In this document: in pieces, positions 21,302-30,911 of the stretch | Position numbering within the stretch: position 1 is the first letter of the stretch | How the letters are laid out: each line of letters opens with the position of its first letter | Assembly (NCBI RefSeq): GCF_000429645.1 | Contig: NZ_KE386934.1 | Span: forward strand, 582,751 to 646,750 | From: Niveispirillum irakense DSM 11586 | GTDB lineage: Bacteria; Pseudomonadota; Alphaproteobacteria; Azospirillales; Azospirillaceae | Reading direction: 5' to 3' | DNA length: 64,000 bases | Made by a program: the position numbers and the translations under genes | Notes under the pieces: model-generated | Database searches by the model: none | What the model was told of the DNA's origin: nothing | Seen by the model: the letters and a program-made list of their open reading frames with translations, nothing else

Positions 21302-22050
21302 CTTAAGATAGCGCGTAGTAATTCCAGGAGTTCAACACGATCTAGACGCGCGGAAGCGGCTCGAAGCAGATAGTTGAAATCGATGAGAAGTGCTACATTA
21401 CGTCGCGGATTAAGAAAAAGTATTTCCGACCAAATTTCATCATCAGTTTCAATAGATCGCGCATATTTTAGAAGCCAATACATTATAACTTGTCGGAAAT
21501 CACCAGATCCAAAATTTCGCTCTGTATGCTTTACCTCAATCAACATCGATCCAAGCGCAAAATCACCATTTCCCGACGCGATCCATCCGAGGCCTGGGAT
21601 TACAGGGCTTTGTTCTAGCGCCACATTTGGTCGCTGGGCTTTCACACTGGCCAACATCGAATTAAGATTTCGCGCCGCATGCTCTGCGATCACAATATCT
21701 TCTTCTTTTAAAGTTTTCGGTATACAGGCGTCGTAATGGTGGCTCTGGCGTTGGGAAGCAAGCCGCAGATACTTATCCCAATCTTCGACCACATCACCAC
21801 GAAGCATCCCTTCTGCGCGCACGACGGACAATTCGAACAACATCGCTTTTTGCAATTGGGTTTGTCCAATTATCGACTCTGGAATTGCTATAATGTTTTT
21901 GAACGAAAACATTCTCTTGTTTAGGGAAGAAACTAGTCCGCCGGTTAATGTCGGAAACAGCACATCAAGGACGCCAGGAATATCCCGAGCGACAGTTCGT
22001 GGATCTTTGCGCGGGAGACGATTAATTTGCATTCTTGGCCCAACTCTCAT
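21280..22050 (-). CDS. PD-(D/E)XK nuclease-like protein paired with a reverse transcriptase
   Basis: A 256-residue protein in visibly AT-rich DNA. The C-terminal half has a PD-(D/E)XK core: GNGDFALGSMLIEVKHTERN with the acidic residue at about 163 and E172-V-K174, then DFRQVIMYWLLKY with Gln187 and Tyr191, as in Cas4/restriction-type nucleases. The N-terminal 110 residues are helical, without a family I recognise. The ATG at 22050 overlaps the upstream reverse transcriptase by 29 bases; a second ATG at 22032 also overlaps it, so the two are translationally coupled. A nuclease effector or processing partner of the RT is the likeliest role; this is inference. Catalytic residues look intact. Confidence 0.65.
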   Translation of the reverse strand: MRVGPRMQINRLPRKDPRTVARDIPGVLDVLFPTLTGGLVSSLNKRMFSFKNIIAIPESIIGQTQLQKAMLFELSVVRAEGMLRGDVVEDWDKYLRLASQRQSHHYDACIPKTLKEEDIVIAEHAARNLNSMLASVKAQRPNVALEQSPVIPGLGWIASGNGDFALGSMLIEVKHTERNFGSGDFRQVIMYWLLKYARSIETDDEIWSEILFLNPRRNVALLIDFNYLLRAASARLDRVELLELLRAILSQETERR

Positions 22051-23653
22051 AAATGGCAGAAAAACTCAGAGATTGTTCTGTTTCGAAGCCAAGCTTCCAA
22101 GATTGTGCAAGAGATGCACGCAACTGATCTCGCGCTTTTATACCCTCATCACCAAAAGAACCGGCAGCGAGCCATACCATACGCTGTTCATCTAGCCCCA
22201 GATTGGCCCATTGGTTGCGAACACGAGTGAAGTTTGCACGATCCCGCCAGTGCCTCCAACAGTCAATACAGCCTCGCTTCACTGCTGAAGACGATGTACT
22301 GTCATATGTCCTCCTCACGAAGCTGCCGCGTGTCTCGGTCCTTACAAACCGGATCGCACGCAGAAAATGGAGGAGATTGGCCTCGGGAACTAGAAGATGC
22401 GGCGCAGCCTCTGGGATTTTATCCAACAGAGCATCAAGTTTAGAAAATATCGTATTAAAATCTTGTTGAGAGCGGACAGCGTAAACGCCACGCATGATCT
22501 TGGACCATGATGCTCGGAACGAGTCCAAATTTTTGGCGTCAAGTAGGGTAGCACATAATTGCTCAGCAATCTTTGGATCTTGGAACTTCAGAGCTCGACC
22601 AATTTGAGCAACGACAAATGCGTCCGGCTGAGATTTTTCCAGTTCTAGATCAAGCAGAAAAGAAATATCAACTTGATCAAGTGACTGCTTTAGCCTTTCA
22701 TAATCACTTATTGCATTATCCGAGTATGGGTCAAAATGTAGATCAATTTCACGAAGAACAGAGGTGGAATCCAAGCCAATTCCAATTTGATTTTCTGTAA
22801 AATCCCTATAATGCTTAGCGCTGAGAAACGTCGTTTTGCTGCGGTTCAACGACAAACCATAGTCCGCAAGGGCGTGAGACAGCACAGACAACGCCTCATA
22901 TGCCTTCTGTTGCGACCTACAGATCAACGTAAAGTCATCTACGTAGCGGTGCCATATTAGGCCGGCGTCAGAGAGCGACTGGTCAATTGGGGTCATCATG
23001 ACCTCTGCAAGCACACGAGCGCATTGTCCGCCAACAGGCAAGCCGAACGAACGACCTGCCGCAAGCTTATTCAAAATCCGATCAATCTGAAGCGCAATAG
23101 TTGAACTATCAGCCGCTAGATCTTTTACTACATTTTCAAGCCTATGGTGGTAAATATGCTCATAAAAACTTGCGATGTCCGTTTGAACAACGACAGCTTG
23201 GTTATCTGCTAAAATATCTTCTTTAAGCGTCGCCTCCTTATATGAGCGCCATGAGCGTGTTCGATCAAAAAAATCCTTTTCATTACTGCTGAGACGATAC
23301 GAATGTGCTCGAAAAGCTCGCTTGCACTCATTTGCCTCAGCGAGAGCCAACCCCAAACCATTCAAGTAAAGGTTCCAGAACGGATGTATCTTAGCGGTTA
23401 TCCGAAAGCCATGTGAACCCGACGGCACAAGCAATCGCTCAGAAGTAATTGTGAGGCCATTCATAAAATTTAATGGCCTCCCAAAACTTCCACTATCCAC
23501 TTTTCGAAAAAAATTTATACAAATATCTGCAAGTTTTTCAGCGCTTTCCTTTATAAAAGTGGCGTCTATATCGTATGGAATTGTGTCATTTTCGCCACTT
23601 TGGCCAATTTCTAAAGCCGCACGTAGAAAATGTCTTTTCTCGACTTTTACCAT
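22022..23653 (-). CDS. Reverse transcriptase of the UG/Abi-like (defence) type
   Basis: A 543-residue protein with an RNA-directed DNA polymerase core. Motif A is TDIASFYEHIYHH (Asp159), motif B is FGLPVGGQCARVLAE (204-217), motif C is HRYVDDFTLI (YVDD 237-240) and the motif D region is LSLNRSKTTFL. About 240 residues of helical C-terminal extension follow, ending in a Cys/Trp-rich block (KRGCIDCWRHWRDRANF ... WLAAGSFGDEG). There is no maturase X or HNH domain (against a group II intron) and no obvious retron VTG motif. This architecture resembles the unknown-group/Abi RTs implicated in phage defence. I chose ATG 23653 over TTG 23674. DNA is AT-rich, so horizontal transfer is likely. It overlaps the nuclease-like gene by 29 bases. 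Confidence 0.82.
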   Translation of the reverse strand: MVKVEKRHFLRAALEIGQSGENDTIPYDIDATFIKESAEKLADICINFFRKVDSGSFGRPLNFMNGLTITSERLLVPSGSHGFRITAKIHPFWNLYLNGLGLALAEANECKRAFRAHSYRLSSNEKDFFDRTRSWRSYKEATLKEDILADNQAVVVQTDIASFYEHIYHHRLENVVKDLAADSSTIALQIDRILNKLAAGRSFGLPVGGQCARVLAEVMMTPIDQSLSDAGLIWHRYVDDFTLICRSQQKAYEALSVLSHALADYGLSLNRSKTTFLSAKHYRDFTENQIGIGLDSTSVLREIDLHFDPYSDNAISDYERLKQSLDQVDISFLLDLELEKSQPDAFVVAQIGRALKFQDPKIAEQLCATLLDAKNLDSFRASWSKIMRGVYAVRSQQDFNTIFSKLDALLDKIPEAAPHLLVPEANLLHFLRAIRFVRTETRGSFVRRTYDSTSSSAVKRGCIDCWRHWRDRANFTRVRNQWANLGLDEQRMVWLAAGSFGDEGIKARDQLRASLAQSWKLGFETEQSLSFSAIYESWAKNAN

Positions 23654-23992
23654 TCTATTACGAGCCCCCCCCAATCATCACACAACGATATAAACACCCC
23701 CAACAAAATCACAAAAAAGACGAATTTGTCTAGAAAAACATAACATAATAATAACCACTTTTAGATATATTCCACTAATGCATCAACTCCGACAAAGGAT
23801 TCGCCTCTTTCGGACCACCTTCTTAGGCATTTCAATACGTTAAGGGCTGGTTTCGACACGACGATATGAATCTTGCGTCTGCGCTAGTGCATTAGATTTC
23901 AAGTTTACCCATAGGCTGAATTTCGGCATTGAATTACTCATAGCCGCTTGCCTGCCTCCAACTCCAAAATCAGTCACCCCCTCAGCCAAAAC
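23654..23992. other. AT-rich non-coding leader upstream of the reverse transcriptase
   Basis: About 340 bases with no convincing gene, far poorer in GC than the flanking chromosome. It should hold the RT promoter on the minus strand and may encode a template or guide RNA, as in several RT defence systems; I see no strong hairpin, only a near-palindrome GACGAATTTGTC around 23719-23730. A 33-codon minus-strand frame (23840-23941) is too short to call. CCATAGGCT at 23909 repeats a sequence at 21118. Confidence 0.4.
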
Positions 23993-24026
23993 AAAAAAAA
24001 GGGGCGCGGCCCTGCGGTCGCGCCCC
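23993..24026 (-). terminator. Rho-independent terminator of purH
   Basis: On the minus strand GGGGCGCG (complement of 24019-24026) pairs with CGCGCCCC (complement of 24001-24008) around a 10-base loop, then runs into eight Ts (23993-24000). It lies 25 bases after the purH stop. Confidence 0.92.
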
Positions 24027-24050
24027 TTTCCTCACACCACCCCTACAGCG

Positions 24051-25634
24051 TCAATGCCGGAAGTGGCGCATCCCGGTGAACACCATGGCCAGCCCGCGTT
24101 CATCCGCGGCGGCGATTACCTCGGCGTCGCGCATGGAACCGCCGGGCTGGATCACCGCCGTCACGCCGGCGTCAGCGGCGGCCAGCAACCCGTCGGCGAA
24201 GGGGAAGAAGGCGTCCGACGCCACAACCGAACCCTGGGTGCCGGCCTCGGCCAGACCGGCGGCCTTGGCGGCGTCGGCGGATTTCCAGGCGGCGATACGG
24301 CTGCTGTCCACCCGGCTCATCTGGCCGGCACCGATGCCCACCGTCGCACCCGCCTTGGCATAGACGATGGCGTTGGACTTCACATGCTTGCCCACGCGGA
24401 AGGCAAACAGCAGGTCGGCCAGTTCGGCCTCGGTCGGGGCGCGCTTGGTGACGATCTTCAGGTCGGCTAAGGCGATGCGGCCATTGTCGCGCGTCTGCAC
24501 CAGATAGCCACCGGCAACCGACTTCACGAACAGGCCCGGTTCCGCCGGGTTGGGCATGGAACCGGTCAGCAGCACACGCAGGTTCTTCTTGGTGGCCAGG
24601 AACGCCTTGGCCGCCTCGTCCGCATCCGGGGCGATCACCACTTCGGCGAACAGCTTGGCGATCTGCTCGGCAGTCGCGGCATCCAGCGTGCGGTTCATGG
24701 CGATGATGCCGCCAAAGGCCGATACCGGGTCACAGGCCAGCGCACGGGTATAGGCATCCAGCAGGTTCTCGCCCTCGGCCACGCCACAGGGGTTGGCGTG
24801 CTTGATGATGGCGATGGCCGGACGGTCGAACTCGGCCACCAGTTCGAACGCCGCATCCGTGTCGTTCAGGTTGTTGTAGGAGAGTTCCTTGCCCTGAAGC
24901 TGGGTGGCGGTGGCGATGCCGGGGCGCTGATCGCCGGTGGTGTAGAAGGCGGCGGACTGGTGCGGGTTCTCGCCATAGCGCAGGGTCTGGCGCAGTTCGC
25001 CGCCAAAGGTCAGGCGCTGGGGGTAATCCTCCCCCAACTGGCCGGCGAACCAGCGGGATATGGCGGCATCATAGGCACCGGTGCGGGCATAGGCCTTGGC
25101 GGCCAGCTTGCGGCGGAAGCCCAGCGTGGTCTGGCCGTCATTGCCCTCCAACTGGGCAATCAGCTCGGCATAGTCGGACGCATCCGTCACAACGGCGACG
25201 AAATCATGGTTCTTGGCCGCACCCCGGATCAGCGACGGGCCGCCAATGTCGATATTCTCGATGCAGGTTTCAAAATCCGCACCCTTGGCCACGGTGGCCT
25301 CGAACGGGTAGAGGTTCACCACCACCAGATCAATGCCGGGGATGTCGTGTGCCGACATGGCGTCGGTATGGGTGGGGAAATCGCGCCGGGCCAGGATACC
25401 GCCATGGATCTTGGGGTGCAGGGTCTTCACCCGCCCATCCATCATCTCCGGGAAACCGGTATGGTCCGACACCTCGGTCACGGCAAGGCCGGCATCGGCC
25501 AGCGCCTTGGCCGACCCGCCGGTGGAGAGGATCTGCACCCCACGGGCGGCCAGGGCGCGGCCCAGATCGATCAGGCCCGTTTTGTCGGAAACGGAGATGA
25601 TGGCGCGGCGGATGGGAACAAGATCGATGGTCAT
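24051..25634 (-). CDS. purH: Bifunctional AICAR formyltransferase / IMP cyclohydrolase
   Basis: A 527-residue enzyme for the last two steps of de novo IMP synthesis. The N-terminal IMP cyclohydrolase (MGS-like) domain contains [29 protein letters not shown] and [16 protein letters not shown]. The C-terminal AICAR transformylase domain contains [29 protein letters not shown] and the catalytic [11 protein letters not shown] block. The ATG at 25634 ([14 protein letters not shown]) is the family start; the longer frame to 25676 overlaps a terminator hairpin. A strong terminator follows. It is downstream of the rpe and heparinase-like genes on the same strand. Confidence 0.97.
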   Translation of the reverse strand: MTIDLVPIRRAIISVSDKTGLIDLGRALAARGVQILSTGGSAKALADAGLAVTEVSDHTGFPEMMDGRVKTLHPKIHGGILARRDFPTHTDAMSAHDIPGIDLVVVNLYPFEATVAKGADFETCIENIDIGGPSLIRGAAKNHDFVAVVTDASDYAELIAQLEGNDGQTTLGFRRKLAAKAYARTGAYDAAISRWFAGQLGEDYPQRLTFGGELRQTLRYGENPHQSAAFYTTGDQRPGIATATQLQGKELSYNNLNDTDAAFELVAEFDRPAIAIIKHANPCGVAEGENLLDAYTRALACDPVSAFGGIIAMNRTLDAATAEQIAKLFAEVVIAPDADEAAKAFLATKKNLRVLLTGSMPNPAEPGLFVKSVAGGYLVQTRDNGRIALADLKIVTKRAPTEAELADLLFAFRVGKHVKSNAIVYAKAGATVGIGAGQMSRVDSSRIAAWKSADAAKAAGLAEAGTQGSVVASDAFFPFADGLLAAADAGVTAVIQPGGSMRDAEVIAAADERGLAMVFTGMRHFRH

Positions 25635-25662
25635 TGATGTCAACCCTGGGATGGAAAAGAAG

Positions 25663-25690
25663 CCGGGCCGATCCATATGGACCGGCCCGG
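25663..25690 (-). terminator. Hairpin between the heparinase-like gene and purH
   Basis: A near-perfect palindrome (CCGGGCCG-ATCC-ATAT-GGAC-CGGCCCGG) is followed on the minus strand by CTTCTTTTCC. It lies in the 83-base gap before purH and probably ends or attenuates the rpe-heparinase transcript. Confidence 0.6.
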
Positions 25691-25717
25691 ACGGTTAGTG
25701 CCGATCACATATCGGCG

Positions 25718-27370
25718 TCAGGTTTCAGTGTCGGTGCCTTCGCGGCGGAAGCCCCATTTGACCAGCGTCTCCCCGCCCCCGGTCACCGCGCGCAGCACCA
25801 CCTGCCGGGTGGTGCGCGGCTCGGTCCCGTGGCCGAGATAGATGCTGTCTTCTAACGTGATCTCCGCCCCGGACACGCGCAGATGCCACAGCGCGCCAGA
25901 GGCCAGACGCAGCATCAGCCCCGCCTCCCCTTCCACCCAGGCCGTCTGCACACTGGGATGAAGGTGGAAACGCACGGCAAAGGCGTGGCCCGGCGGGCCG
26001 GCCAGCACATCCTGGCCCCGTAAATCCTCCCCCGATTCCGCCAGATAGAGCCGGCGGCGATGGGTCAGGCCGAACAGGGGCCGGTATCCGTCATGCGACG
26101 CTTCCAGCAGCGTGCCGCCATTGGCCTCTGCCCGCTGCGACAGGACACGCTGCGGCCGGCGGGACAGGCCACCCGCCTCGTTCACGCCGGTGGAGTTGGT
26201 ATCGGCCACGGTGACGGTGGAATGGGCGGCGGTGGCGGCCAATGCTGCACGCCACGGGCCCATATCGGCAGGATGGGCGCCGCAATTCACGATCATCCGC
26301 TCCCGCCCCACGCTCATCTCAAACGACAGGGTGCCGGCATGGGCATGGTCATCCAGGCCCGGCCCCGGCGGATAGCCCGTATCCATCAGGATGCAGGTGC
26401 GCCCGGCGGTCAACCGCTCAAACCCGATATGGGGGGTGGATTTCAACGGCCGGCCCCGCGCATCCGCCTGCCCCAGCACCGTGTCGATCAGCACCGGCTC
26501 CCCTTCCTGGGCACCATTGAACAGGGCCAGGCCGCCATCCCCATGGCGGAAGAAGCGCAGCGTCGGCGTCATGCGGTCGATGGCGTGCTGCAACGCCTCC
26601 GGCACCTCTTCCCGCGCGGCGCGGAAACAGCCCCGGATGTCGATCAGATGGCGCAGCACCACCAGTTGGCGCGCGGGGGAATGTTCGATATGGCCGCCAT
26701 CGGGCAGCACCTGCTTGGGCAATTCCCGCGTCAGCAGGATCCGCGCCCGCTCCACCATCCGCCCCATGCCTTGCAGGCACAGGCCGCCATAGGCCAGACC
26801 CTTGATGGCGGTGATCAGGTCGGTGCCGACCAGCTTGCCGGGCAACACCCGTTCCAGGAACCGGACCTGACGGGCCAGACTGTCAAAGGTGGCGGCGCGA
26901 AGCTGGTCATCGGCGCTGGCAAGGAAGAAATCATGCTGGCCGATCCAAGCGGCAATGCGGGTGCCGACAATATCGGGCGCCCAGGCCACCGGGTGCCAGC
27001 GCTTGCCATACAGGTCCAGCCAATGGTTGGTCAGCACACGGGCCTGACGGCGGGCACCATCGCCCCCCGTGGCGCGCAGATGGCGCAACCAGTCAAAGCC
27101 GTGCATCTCCGTCAACCAGGGGGCGGTTGCCGCCGGCGCCTCCCAAGGCGGCACCTCACCGGCCAGCGACAGGCCGGCAAAGCGAAAATGGTTGTTCAGC
27201 AGTTCCTGCCCCTGCGGGGCATCGCCCGGCCAGGGATCGGGCGGCACCAGCAGCAATTGCAGGGGCACCGGGCCAGACAGGGCCGTCATCTGGTAAAGCG
27301 GGGAGGCGCGATACCAATCCCCCGCCCCCGTCCGGAACCGCTTATGATCGCTGCCGCTGCTGACCGTCAT
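25718..27370 (-). CDS. Heparinase II/III-like polysaccharide lyase family protein
   Basis: A 550-residue protein with an (alpha/alpha) toroid-like helical N-terminal half (HGFDWLRHLRATGG...LTNHWLDLYGKRWHPVAW; WAPDIVGTRIAAWIGQHDFF). The beta-rich heparinase II/III C-terminal domain follows (LDDHAHAGTLSFEMSVGRER and VNCGAHPADMGPWR). The His-Ala-His in DDHAHAG is the family's metal/active-site region. No signal peptide is visible, so export is uncertain. The substrate is unknown; in alphaproteobacteria this gene recurs between rpe and purH without an obvious uronate pathway. It starts 10 bases after the rpe stop, forming an operon. The start at 27370 (MTVSSGSDHKR) is chosen over the long upstream extension. 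Confidence 0.82.
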   Translation of the reverse strand: MTVSSGSDHKRFRTGAGDWYRASPLYQMTALSGPVPLQLLLVPPDPWPGDAPQGQELLNNHFRFAGLSLAGEVPPWEAPAATAPWLTEMHGFDWLRHLRATGGDGARRQARVLTNHWLDLYGKRWHPVAWAPDIVGTRIAAWIGQHDFFLASADDQLRAATFDSLARQVRFLERVLPGKLVGTDLITAIKGLAYGGLCLQGMGRMVERARILLTRELPKQVLPDGGHIEHSPARQLVVLRHLIDIRGCFRAAREEVPEALQHAIDRMTPTLRFFRHGDGGLALFNGAQEGEPVLIDTVLGQADARGRPLKSTPHIGFERLTAGRTCILMDTGYPPGPGLDDHAHAGTLSFEMSVGRERMIVNCGAHPADMGPWRAALAATAAHSTVTVADTNSTGVNEAGGLSRRPQRVLSQRAEANGGTLLEASHDGYRPLFGLTHRRRLYLAESGEDLRGQDVLAGPPGHAFAVRFHLHPSVQTAWVEGEAGLMLRLASGALWHLRVSGAEITLEDSIYLGHGTEPRTTRQVVLRAVTGGGETLVKWGFRREGTDTET

Positions 27371-27380
27371 GGGGTGCCGA

Positions 27381-28067
27381 TCAACCGGCTTCGCCGCGCA
27401 GAGCGCGCATATTGGCCCCATAGGCATCCGGCCCGCCGACAAAGGTGGCGGTGCCCGCCACCAGCACGTCGGCCCCGGCCTCAATACATTGTTTGGCCGT
27501 GGCGACATTGACGCCGCCATCAACCTCCAGATCAATCACGCGACCGCCCTGGGCTTCCGACATTGCATTGATGCGGCGGCGCAGCTCACGGATCTTGTCC
27601 AACTGGGAAGTGATGAAGCTCTGCCCGCCAAAGCCGGGATTGACCGACATGACCAGCACCAGATCAATATCGCCCAGCAGATAATCCACCATGGACAGGG
27701 GCGTGTGCGGGTTCAGCACGATGCCCGGCTTCTTACCCAGGGACCGGATAAGCTGCACCGTGCGGTGCGGGTGCGGCCCGGCTTCGGGGTGGAAGCTGAT
27801 AATATCGGCGCCGGCATCGGCAAAGCCCTGGATGAAATTATCCACCGGCGCGATCATCAGATGCACGTCGAAGGTCTTGGCCGTGTGCGGGCGCAGCGCC
27901 TTCACCACACCCGGTCCGATGGTGATGTTGGGTACGAAATGCCCGTCCATCACATCGATATGGATGTAATCGGCGCCGGCGGCGTCGATGGCGCGCACCT
28001 CTTCACCCAGCCGGGCAAAGTCGGCGGACAGGATCGAGGGGGCGATCTTGACAGGCTGCTGTTTCAT
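27381..28067 (-). CDS. rpe: Ribulose-phosphate 3-epimerase
   Basis: A 228-residue TIM-barrel enzyme converting ribulose-5-phosphate to xylulose-5-phosphate in the pentose phosphate and Calvin pathways. Motifs: [37 protein letters not shown] (metal-binding His/Asp), [18 protein letters not shown] and [15 protein letters not shown] (second catalytic Asp). The ATG at 28067 ([12 protein letters not shown]) has AGGA nine bases upstream and is the family start. It leads the operon with the heparinase-like gene. Confidence 0.96.
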   Translation of the reverse strand: MKQQPVKIAPSILSADFARLGEEVRAIDAAGADYIHIDVMDGHFVPNITIGPGVVKALRPHTAKTFDVHLMIAPVDNFIQGFADAGADIISFHPEAGPHPHRTVQLIRSLGKKPGIVLNPHTPLSMVDYLLGDIDLVLVMSVNPGFGGQSFITSQLDKIRELRRRINAMSEAQGGRVIDLEVDGGVNVATAKQCIEAGADVLVAGTATFVGGPDAYGANMRALRGEAG

Positions 28068-28305
28068 GAGCCCGGTTCCTACCGAAATCCCCCCCATCCG
28101 GCAAGCCGGGTTCGGCGCATGAAAGGCCGGTAGGCTGCACATGGCGAACGGGGGAACAAAGATGTCAAAGGCTGGTTTCTTGCCGCAGCGGGCAATCCAC
28201 GCTACTGTGCCCGCCATTGAGAGATGATGACCTTAGACGGAAACCGATCCTAAGAGCCATGTCAGACGACGGCGGCAGTAGTAGAAGCGAAAGCAGACAC
28301 CGATG

Positions 28306-28337
28306 CAGGCGGGCGCCGGCCCAAAGGCGCCTGCCTG
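28306..28337 (+). promoter_or_regulatory. Leader hairpin upstream of the TerC-family gene
   Basis: CAGGCGGGCGCC (28306-28317) pairs with GGCGCCTGCCTG (28326-28337), 12 bp with one G-T wobble and an 8-base loop, about 100 bases before the start codon. I looked for a yybP-ykoY manganese riboswitch, often found before TerC genes, and did not recognise its conserved core. Confidence 0.4.
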
Positions 28338-28434
28338 ATCCCCGTCATCAATCCGCATATGGGAAGCAGCGCGCCTCGGACGGCCTGTCCGGGGCTTTTC
28401 GCGTTCTGCCGCTCCCCCACCAGAAGGCCTGAAA

Positions 28435-29991
28435 ATGGAACTGCTTGCTGATCCTAATATATGGATCGGACTGACGACCCTTGTCTTGCTTGAAGTCGTT
28501 CTGGGGATCGACAACCTCGTTTTCATTGCCATTCTGGCCGATAAGCTGCCGCCGCATCAGCGCAACAAGGCCCGCCTGATCGGCTTGAGCCTGGCGCTGG
28601 TCATGCGCATCGTGCTGCTCTTCTCGATCTCCTGGATCGTGACGCTGACACAGCCGCTTTTCACTGTCGCGACATTTGATTTCTCCGGCCGCGACCTGAT
28701 CTTGATCTTTGGCGGCATCTTCCTGCTGGCCAAAGGCACCATGGAACTGCATGAGCGGCTGGAAGGCGCCCACAAGCCCAAGGAAGGCCGCGTCGTCCAT
28801 GCCGTGTTCTGGCAGGTGATTGTGCAGATCGTCGTGCTGGATGCCGTCTTCTCGCTGGACAGCGTGATCACCGCCGTCGGCATGGTGGAACATCTCTGGG
28901 TCATGATCACTGCCGTCTGTATCGCGATGGCCGTGATGATGATCGCGTCCAAGCCGCTGATGGCATTCGTCTCGCGGCACCCGACCGTGGTCATCCTGTG
29001 CCTGGGCTTCCTGTTGATGATCGGCTTCAGCCTGGTGGTGGAAGGGTTCGGCTTCCATATCCCCAAGGGCTATCTCTATGCCGCCATCGGCTTCTCGGTG
29101 CTGATCGAAGCCGCCAACCAGTTGGGCCGCCACAATCGGGAAAAGCGCATCACCACATCCGACATGCGGGAGCGCACGTCGGAAGCCGTGCTGCGCCTGC
29201 TGGGGGGTCGCATTGGCGAAGAGCCGATGGGAGAGACAGTGGACATCATCGCCGAACAGGCCGCCCAGAGCGACCTGTTCAAGCGGGAAGAGAAGGAGAT
29301 GATCCGTGGCGTGCTGGACCTGTCGGACCGGCCCATCAGTTCCATCATGTCACCGCGCAACGAGCTGGAATGGCTGGACCTGAATGAAAGCCCCGAAGCC
29401 CTGCGCCGGGATATCAGCAAGCTGACCCATAGCCGCGTGATCCTGGCCCGCGACAGCGTGGATGATTTCATCGGCGTGGCCATTACCAAGGAACTGCTGA
29501 ACGCCCTGATCGACGGTCGGGATATTGACTGGGCCAAGGTGGTGCGCCAGCCCGTGGTCGTGCCGGAAACCACCAATGTGCTGCGGGTGATGGAACAGTT
29601 GCGCCGGTCCCCGGTGCAGATGGCCATGATCATGGATGAACATGGCACGCTGGAAGGCATTGCCACCCCCACCGATGTGCTGGAAGCCATCGCCGGCGAC
29701 TTCGCCGACCTGAATGATGACGCCGCAGCGCTGGAACATCAGGAAGATGGTTCCTGGATGGTCGATGGCTTTATCGATATCCGCCATCTGAGCGGCATGA
29801 TCGGCCGCGATCTGGTGGATGATGCCAACCGCTATTCCACGCTGGGCGGCTATATCATGACCCAGCTGGGCCACCTGCCGGTGGCGGGCGAGGTGCTGGA
29901 GGCTGACAGGCTGCGGTTTGAGATCATCTCCCTGGAAAAGCGCAGCATCAGCAAGGTCAGGATCAGCGCGGCTGAAATGGACGCCGCCTGA
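28435..29991 (+). CDS. TerC-family membrane protein with CBS and CorC/HlyC domains
   Basis: A 518-residue protein of the E. coli YoaE/YegH architecture. An N-terminal TerC domain with seven membrane segments has the two acidic motifs [14 protein letters not shown] and [16 protein letters not shown] cytoplasmic CBS-pair region follows ([18 protein letters not shown] ... [30 protein letters not shown]), then a CorC_HlyC transporter-associated domain ([16 protein letters not shown] to the end). TerC proteins of this kind are linked to metal efflux, notably Mn2+ loading or export, and to tellurite phenotypes; the CBS domains may sense adenine nucleotides. It is transcribed divergently from rpe and followed by an AT-rich accessory patch. 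Confidence 0.9.
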   Translation: MELLADPNIWIGLTTLVLLEVVLGIDNLVFIAILADKLPPHQRNKARLIGLSLALVMRIVLLFSISWIVTLTQPLFTVATFDFSGRDLILIFGGIFLLAKGTMELHERLEGAHKPKEGRVVHAVFWQVIVQIVVLDAVFSLDSVITAVGMVEHLWVMITAVCIAMAVMMIASKPLMAFVSRHPTVVILCLGFLLMIGFSLVVEGFGFHIPKGYLYAAIGFSVLIEAANQLGRHNREKRITTSDMRERTSEAVLRLLGGRIGEEPMGETVDIIAEQAAQSDLFKREEKEMIRGVLDLSDRPISSIMSPRNELEWLDLNESPEALRRDISKLTHSRVILARDSVDDFIGVAITKELLNALIDGRDIDWAKVVRQPVVVPETTNVLRVMEQLRRSPVQMAMIMDEHGTLEGIATPTDVLEAIAGDFADLNDDAAALEHQEDGSWMVDGFIDIRHLSGMIGRDLVDDANRYSTLGGYIMTQLGHLPVAGEVLEADRLRFEIISLEKRSISKVRISAAEMDAA

Positions 29992-30204
29992 GGACATTTC
30001 TCAATAGGCTAAAACGTACCGTATGGCTGAGTTGGGGCCGGAAGTGGACGGACGGGTTTCGACCCTACGACACCATAAAGCGGACGAAACAAGCTGGGGT
30101 TAGGTAACGCCGGTCAACTTAAGAATGTCGGATGCGCCAGCGAAGCACTGCAAAAAGCCAGTGGAATGGCATAGTAATGACGGTGTTGGAGATGTGGGGG
30201 AGCA

Positions 30205-30810
30205 ATGGTCAGCCGTCCTGCATGGGATTTCGGAGATCCAGACCGATTGGATCATGTTCTCGGTCTTGATTCTGAGATTGCAAGAATGATCGCGTCAATT
30301 ATAATTTACTTTTCTAATATTGAATACTATCTAGAGCGTGCAATCTGGGCACTGAAGCGGATCAATCCGAGAGGTATCCGGCCTGAAACGGATGGAAAGC
30401 CTATTACGGAGCTCATTAATATACTTGAAAATCACGCCTCCACCATTTCCGATGAGAATGCACGCAGCTTCCTTACATGTTGGTGTCGAGCAGCACGCTT
30501 GGGTGCCGTAGCCCGAAATAACATCGCTCATGGAGTTACAACAAGACTGGGAGATACCGTCATTGCAAATCGCAATCCATCGTGGGATGGCGAGAAAAGA
30601 AATCGGAACTTCGATGATCTCTGGTGTGAACCATCTACGTTGGAGTTGATAAGAGTGTCTTTGGCGACGTTACTTCGAGCCATACATACGGTCGCGGAAT
30701 CGGCAGCTCATTCCACGTCGCCTCTCGCCTTTAGAGCTGTGAAAGAAGCAGCGGCGATCTTAAGTGAATTGTCAGACCGGTCCTATAATCCCAGATTCGA
30801 GAAATACTAA
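30205..30810 (+). CDS. HEPN-like putative RNase in an AT-rich patch
   Basis: A 201-residue mostly helical protein. The segment RLGAVARNNIAHGVTTRLG contains R-N-N-I-A-H (Arg104 to His109), the Rx4H motif of HEPN nucleases, preceded by helices such as IIYFSNIEYYLERAIWAL. No other domain is recognisable. Base and codon use differ from the flanking genes, suggesting transfer. The preceding 213 bases (29992-30204) hold no gene. The start ATG is preceded by GGGGGAG at close spacing. The RusA-like gene follows 101 bases later on the same strand. HEPN assignment is tentative because the motif is short; a toxin or defence RNase is possible. Confidence 0.5.
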   Translation: MVSRPAWDFGDPDRLDHVLGLDSEIARMIASIIIYFSNIEYYLERAIWALKRINPRGIRPETDGKPITELINILENHASTISDENARSFLTCWCRAARLGAVARNNIAHGVTTRLGDTVIANRNPSWDGEKRNRNFDDLWCEPSTLELIRVSLATLLRAIHTVAESAAHSTSPLAFRAVKEAAAILSELSDRSYNPRFEKY

Positions 30811-30911
30811 AGCCTTATTCTACTCATACATGTTACGATTATGGATCCAAAATTCGTGGAGCCTATTTGTCGCCTTGGCACTCCCGTTCACCAGTTACCA
30901 TAGGATAGAGA

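Noticed and set aside
22022..23653. Reverse transcriptase as a group II intron or retron
   Set aside because: There is no maturase X or endonuclease domain, no intron domain V/VI-like structure noted beside it, no retron VTG motif and no recognisable msr-msd. Unknown-group/Abi-type fits better.
23840..23941. A 33-codon minus-strand frame upstream of the RT
   Set aside because: Too short and without a clear ribosome site. It may be decayed sequence at the island edge.
28218..28434. A yybP-ykoY manganese riboswitch before the TerC-family gene
   Set aside because: I could not find the conserved riboswitch core; only one GC-rich hairpin is present.
30040..30075. A tRNA-like T-arm and CCA end (GGGTTTCGACCC...ACACCA)
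   Set aside because: No matching acceptor, D or anticodon arms could be built around it.
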